The notes under the pieces: model-generated
Seen by the model: the letters and a program-made list of their open reading frames with translations, nothing else
Told to the model about the DNA's origin: nothing
The model's database searches: none
Shown: positions 60,479-64,000 of the stretch, in pieces
Position numbering within the stretch: position 1 is the first letter of the stretch
How the letters are laid out: every line of letters begins with the position of its first letter
Source of the DNA: Listeria welshimeri serovar 6b str. SLCC5334
Lineage (GTDB): Bacteria > Bacillota > Bacilli > Lactobacillales > Listeriaceae
Reading direction: 5' to 3'
NCBI RefSeq assembly: GCF_000060285.1
Contig: NC_008555.1
Coordinates: 1,860,001-1,924,000 of the forward strand
Length of the DNA stretch: 64,000 nt
Position numbers and translations under genes: made by a program

Positions 60479-61990
60479 TTACATATTCAAATCTACTTTA
60501 TCCGCAAAAAATCTGGCTAAACGATCTTTCACTTTTTGAATGCCGCCTGCTTCATCACTCTCTAAATTCATCGGCATGACAGGTTCGTGTAAGCTCATTC
60601 GAAGTAGGAACCAACCTTCGCCAAGAGAACCACTTGTATTTACACGAACACCTTCTTGGTTAGAAGGCTCTAGTTCCATCTCTTCATCTTCCTCTACAAA
60701 TGTAAGAAGATCAGCTAACACTTCTTTTCCGTATGTTTTAAAATCGGATGCTGTGATATTTAAACGAATTTCTTCACTTTCTGCCGGTTCTTTTAAGTCC
60801 GCTATTAAATCTGGCAAATCTTGACCATTTTTACGTAATGTAGCATAAGTCATTAAAATTTTAGCAATCAAATACGCGCCATCATCCAAGAAATAGTTTT
60901 CTTTTAATGCTGCATGACCACTCACTTCAATCGCAATTTCCGATGGCGTTCCATTTTCATTTAAGCGCAAAGCTTCATTGATAACATTACGATAACCACG
61001 TTTGAAGCGATGTTGTTTACCACCTTTTGCTTCGATAAATGCTTGTAAATGACCGGATGTTGTGGAGTCTGTCACAATAGTGGTTCCTGGTTTTTCTTTC
61101 AAAATAATGCTAGATATGACAGCAATTAATGGGTTACGGTTTAAACTTTCACCATTTTTATCCATAATTGCAGCGCGGTCCACATCTGTATCAAAAATCA
61201 CGCCCAAATCGGCTCCACTAGCAAGCACCGCTTTTTTCAAGCTGGCCATTGCTTCCTCGTTATCAGGGTTTGGAATATGATTTGGAAATTTACCATCTGG
61301 CTCTAAAAATTGACTTCCAGAAATGTCTGCGCCAAGCTCTGCCAACACTTTTTCAGCAAAAAATCCGCCTGCCCCATTTCCCGCATCAACAATAATATGA
61401 CTTCCTTGGAGCGGCCTCATTTTATCCGCTGCATCTGTTATACCTGCTCTAATTTTATCCGTTAAATCTGCCGCATATGTAGAAAGTAAATCTTGATTGG
61501 TTACTTTACCTGAATGTTGATTTTTATCTAAGAAAGATTTATCTGCGTGAGCGACAATATAATCAATATCTTCATGTTCTGCTCCGCCAGATTTCGTAAA
61601 TAATTTAAGTCCATTATACATAAAAGGTAAATGGCTCGCTGTGATCATAATCCCGGCATCACAGTTATAATCTTCGTACTGAGTTGCCATAAACATAGCA
61701 GGTGTAGTTGCAAGTCCTACATCAACAATTTCAATACCCGCATAAGTAAGTCCTTTTATAAGAGCTGTTTTTAATCGTTCCGCTGAAAGTCGGCTATCAT
61801 GGCCAATTGCCACTTTCGCTCTACCCTCGACTTTTTTCTCTTCTTTAAGCCATTTCGCAAATCCATAAGCAATCTTTTCAACACGTTCGTCTGTTAGCGT
61901 AATCTGATATTTTTCCGTAGCAATAGCGATTCCACGTATGTCTGATCCGTTTTGCAGTGCTTCTAACGCTTTCGTTTCTGATTGATTCAT
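60479..61990 (-). CDS. Alpha-D-phosphohexomutase (phosphogluco/phosphomannomutase)
   Basis: A 503-residue mutase with four domains. The active serine is in GIMITASHLP, the metal loop is FDTDVDRAA, and the sugar-binding segment EVSGHAALKENYF and the C-terminal RVNTSGSLGEG phosphate loop are present. Whether glucose-, mannose- or glucosamine-phosphate is used cannot be told; GlmM and PgcA are usually of different length. ATG 61990 has TGGAGGAATGAC upstream, and the ORF extension to 62044 is rejected. Confidence 0.92.
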   Translation of the reverse strand: MNQSETKALEALQNGSDIRGIAIATEKYQITLTDERVEKIAYGFAKWLKEEKKVEGRAKVAIGHDSRLSAERLKTALIKGLTYAGIEIVDVGLATTPAMFMATQYEDYNCDAGIMITASHLPFMYNGLKLFTKSGGAEHEDIDYIVAHADKSFLDKNQHSGKVTNQDLLSTYAADLTDKIRAGITDAADKMRPLQGSHIIVDAGNGAGGFFAEKVLAELGADISGSQFLEPDGKFPNHIPNPDNEEAMASLKKAVLASGADLGVIFDTDVDRAAIMDKNGESLNRNPLIAVISSIILKEKPGTTIVTDSTTSGHLQAFIEAKGGKQHRFKRGYRNVINEALRLNENGTPSEIAIEVSGHAALKENYFLDDGAYLIAKILMTYATLRKNGQDLPDLIADLKEPAESEEIRLNITASDFKTYGKEVLADLLTFVEEDEEMELEPSNQEGVRVNTSGSLGEGWFLLRMSLHEPVMPMNLESDEAGGIQKVKDRLARFFADKVDLNM

Positions 61991-62058
61991 GTCATTCCTC
62001 CAGCTTCTATATTTTTCCCCTTCATTATAGCTTAAAATGCGCAAAATTCACATAGATT

Positions 62059-62922
62059 TTACAAAAGATGTGCTCTATTTGCAATAATGATTTGCAGGTC
62101 TACTGTCAGTTCTTCAGGTGGGTTGGCTAATAATTCGCTTTTTTTATCTGCTTCAATATGCCAACCAAGTGGTGTCATTTCAAGAAAATCTGCAAATAAT
62201 GCTTTGGCAATGGGTGCTTTATAGGTCACTCGTTCAACATGTTCTACTGTTAATTTTTCTGCCAGTCGAGCTATGACTGACTCATTCGAATAACTACTTT
62301 TTTCATCAACATAAATAAATTCGCGTAATTCTCGTAAATAATTTGCTTCTGGTACTACTTTTAACAAAAAGCCGTCTGTTTTTAATAGCCGTTTAAATTC
62401 CTGATAATTCGAAGGCGATAAAATATTTAAAATAACATCTGCTGTTTCTGCTTGGTTTGGACAATTGGCTAAATCAGCTACTGTCCATACAATCCCTGGA
62501 TAGTCTCGTGCAGCCTGTTTGACGCCTTCTTTTGCTATATCTAGTCCAACGCTACGCACATTACGACCCATTTCTTGAAGCGCATTTACCACATGAGCTA
62601 AATGACTTCCCTCACCACAACCTGCATCATATATAACAATTTCTTTTTTATTTATATCTGCAATAATTTCAGTCAAACGTTCGATTATCTTTTCAAAAAA
62701 GCCACTCGCAATCACTTTTTTACGCGATTCAAATAATGCTTGATCATATTTTGTCTTATGGGCTTGTTTGAGTAGATGTAAGTATCCTGGTTTTGCAACA
62801 TCAAACCCGTGATGCTTTGGACATACAAACGAATGTGGCTCGTTAAAAATGAGTTCTCCGCCACAAATCGGGCATGCAAGAAGCGCCACACTCTCTTGCA
62901 TCGCTAACTTATTCATCTCCAT
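62059..62922 (-). CDS. rlmA: 23S rRNA (guanine-N1)-methyltransferase RlmA family
   Basis: The family methylates guanine 745 or 748 in 23S rRNA hairpin 35 and affects macrolide response. It has an N-terminal zinc site (CPICGG and CPKHHGF, about residues 17-38) and a SAM-binding YDAGCGEGSHLAHV. The start is uncertain: ATG 62922 is given, but TTG 62934 and a later ATG are also possible and no strong ribosome site is seen. It lies just upstream of the mutase gene on the same strand. Confidence 0.86.
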   Translation of the reverse strand: MEMNKLAMQESVALLACPICGGELIFNEPHSFVCPKHHGFDVAKPGYLHLLKQAHKTKYDQALFESRKKVIASGFFEKIIERLTEIIADINKKEIVIYDAGCGEGSHLAHVVNALQEMGRNVRSVGLDIAKEGVKQAARDYPGIVWTVADLANCPNQAETADVILNILSPSNYQEFKRLLKTDGFLLKVVPEANYLRELREFIYVDEKSSYSNESVIARLAEKLTVEHVERVTYKAPIAKALFADFLEMTPLGWHIEADKKSELLANPPEELTVDLQIIIANRAHLL

Positions 62923-62955
62923 TTTTGATAACAATTAGTCTTCACTCCACTCGAA

Positions 62956-62983
62956 AAACGTTGCCCGCAAATAGGCAACGTTT
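62956..62983 (-). terminator. Terminator after folA
   Basis: AAACGTTGCC and GGCAACGTTT pair over 10 bp around 8 bases. On the minus strand TTCG follows, so the U-tract is short. Confidence 0.78.
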
Positions 62984-62986
62984 CTA

Positions 62987-63469
62987 CTAATTTCTTTCAT
63001 ACGTATAAAATGTGTAATTATACTTGTTTTTTTCATCTTTTTCATGAGGTTCTTTTGCTATTTCCGAAAAATTTTCCCAATCAACTTCTGGAAAAGCCGT
63101 ATCTGCATCGAACTCGGCATCAATTTTTGTCACAATTAGCTTGTCTGCTACATCCATAAATAAACGATAAATTTCCGCTCCGCCAACGACATAAATCGGT
63201 TCGCCAGTCTGTGTTAGCGCTAAAACCTCCTCGCGAGAATGAAGGATTTCCGCATCATCTAGTTGAAGTTCTTTGTCGCGAGTTAATACGATAGTTTTTC
63301 GATTTGGCAAAGCTTTTCCTAGTGATTCATATGTTTTGCGACCCATAACAAGGGTTTTTCCAGTTGTCGTTTTTTTGAAAAACTGTAAATCTCCTGGCAA
63401 GTGCCACGGCATTGTATTATCTTTTCCAATATTACCGGCGCGGTCTTGTGCCCAAACAAAAATAATCAT
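62987..63469 (-). CDS. folA: Dihydrofolate reductase
   Basis: Reduces dihydrofolate to tetrahydrofolate, the trimethoprim target. The 160-residue protein has GNIGKDNTMPWHLPGDLQFF, TTGKTLVMGRKTYESLG and YVVGGAEIYR. The active-site Asp is in LPGDL. AGGGAGG precedes the ATG. It is 15 bases after thyA, its usual partner in thymidylate synthesis. Confidence 0.97.
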   Translation of the reverse strand: MIIFVWAQDRAGNIGKDNTMPWHLPGDLQFFKKTTTGKTLVMGRKTYESLGKALPNRKTIVLTRDKELQLDDAEILHSREEVLALTQTGEPIYVVGGAEIYRLFMDVADKLIVTKIDAEFDADTAFPEVDWENFSEIAKEPHEKDEKNKYNYTFYTYERN

Positions 63470-63484
63470 TCAAGAAAACCTCCC

Positions 63485-64000
63485 TTATACTGAAATCGGT
63501 GCTTTAATTGCTGGATCTGGATGATAACCATCGAGGGAAATATCCGCTACATCAAAATCAAAAATGGTTGTAGGTTTATCTGAAAGCACTAATTTTGGAA
63601 GTGCATGCGGTGTTCTCGATAATTGTTCTTTCACTTGCTCAATATGATTATTATAAAGATGTGCATCTCCCATTGTATGAATGAATTCGCCCACATCAAG
63701 TCCCACTTCTCGAGCAATAAGATGTGTCAGAAGTGCATAACTTGCAATATTAAATGGCACCCCTAGAAAAATATCTGCACTACGCTGATACAATTGGCAG
63801 GATAATTTCCCATCCGCTACATAAAATTGGAACAAGGAATGGCATGGTGGTAAAGCCATATTCGGAATATCTTCTGGATTCCAAGCAGACACAATTAAGC
63901 GGCGAGAATTTGGGTTTGTTTTAATCATTTCAATCACATCTGCTAACTGGTCAATCGTTTCTCCTTGAGAAGTTTTCCACTCGCGCCATTGTTTTCCATA
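63485..64000 (-). CDS. thyA: Thymidylate synthase, C-terminal part (cut by window edge)
   Basis: Makes dTMP from dUMP using methylenetetrahydrofolate. The frame is open from the stop at 63485 to base 64000, with 171 residues visible and the N-terminus missing. The visible part opens [19 protein letters not shown] and includes the catalytic cysteine in [30 protein letters not shown] and [12 protein letters not shown]. No frame break is seen. It precedes folA. Confidence 0.96.

Overview
The window is a low-GC Firmicute chromosome segment, almost certainly Listeria (sensu stricto, L. monocytogenes or a near relative). This rests on the AT-rich sequence, strong AGGAGG-type ribosome binding sites, frequent GTG/TTG starts, and a gene order that matches my memory of the L. 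monocytogenes region from recG through the pyr operon and ppdK to thyA. No database search was possible. Both ends cut genes: recG lacks its C-terminal half and thyA lacks its N-terminus. I see no tRNA, rRNA, CRISPR array, insertion sequence, prophage or att site. It is core chromosome, with one plausible accessory gene near 59-60 kb.

Layout: (1) 1-5.9 kb: recG, the two-part L-serine dehydratase, fatty acid kinase FakA with its Asp23-like partner, ribosomal protein L28 and thiamine pyrophosphokinase. (2) 5.9-18 kb: a translation and cell-signalling cluster read leftward, gmk-rpoZ then coaBC-priA-fmt-rsmB-stp-prkC-rsgA-rpe. It is Bacillus-like in order but lacks def, rlmN, remA and spoVM. (3) 18-20.5 kb: fbpA/rqcH and a short-chain dehydrogenase, rightward. 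(4) 20.5-32.3 kb: the whole pyrimidine operon pyrR-pyrP-pyrB-pyrC-carA-carB-pyrK-pyrD-pyrF-pyrE, with two clear PyrR attenuators and one terminator that has no visible PyrR loop. (5) 32.3-37.8 kb: a small basic protein, an RsbR-like STAS protein, an RluD-type pseudouridine synthase, lspA, a purine permease and a MATE exporter. (6) 37.8-45.3 kb: metal and envelope functions, namely a Mn/Zn ABC importer with an MntR-like box, ctpA-marR, and the csoR-copA-copZ copper operon with a CsoR box inside its promoter. (7) 45.3-51.6 kb: a D,D-carboxypeptidase, deoD, YozE, a dehydrogenase, msrA/msrB, YpmS, YpmR and a DegV/FakB protein. (8) 51.7-56.6 kb: hemolysin III, then ccpN-like repressor, PPDK regulatory protein and ppdK, preceded by a perfect 19-bp inverted repeat whose arms each match the CcpN consensus. 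(9) 56.7-64 kb: a glyoxalase-fold protein, an aromatic-acid-exporter-like protein, DedA, a secreted V8-like protease with ChW repeats, a phosphohexomutase, RlmA, DHFR and thymidylate synthase.

The genes interlock in several ways. UMP synthesis (pyr), GMP kinase, DHFR/ThyA and DeoD supply nucleotides. FakA and the DegV protein are the two halves expected of exogenous fatty acid activation. PrkC and Stp form the kinase/phosphatase pair that senses muropeptides. CcpN, PDRP and PPDK form a gluconeogenic control unit at the pyruvate/PEP node. MntR- and CsoR-type sites tie two transporters to metal status. I did not find a clearly new biological system. The best leads are the CcpN-like repeat, the missing third PyrR loop, the ChW protease, and several palindromes of unknown role.
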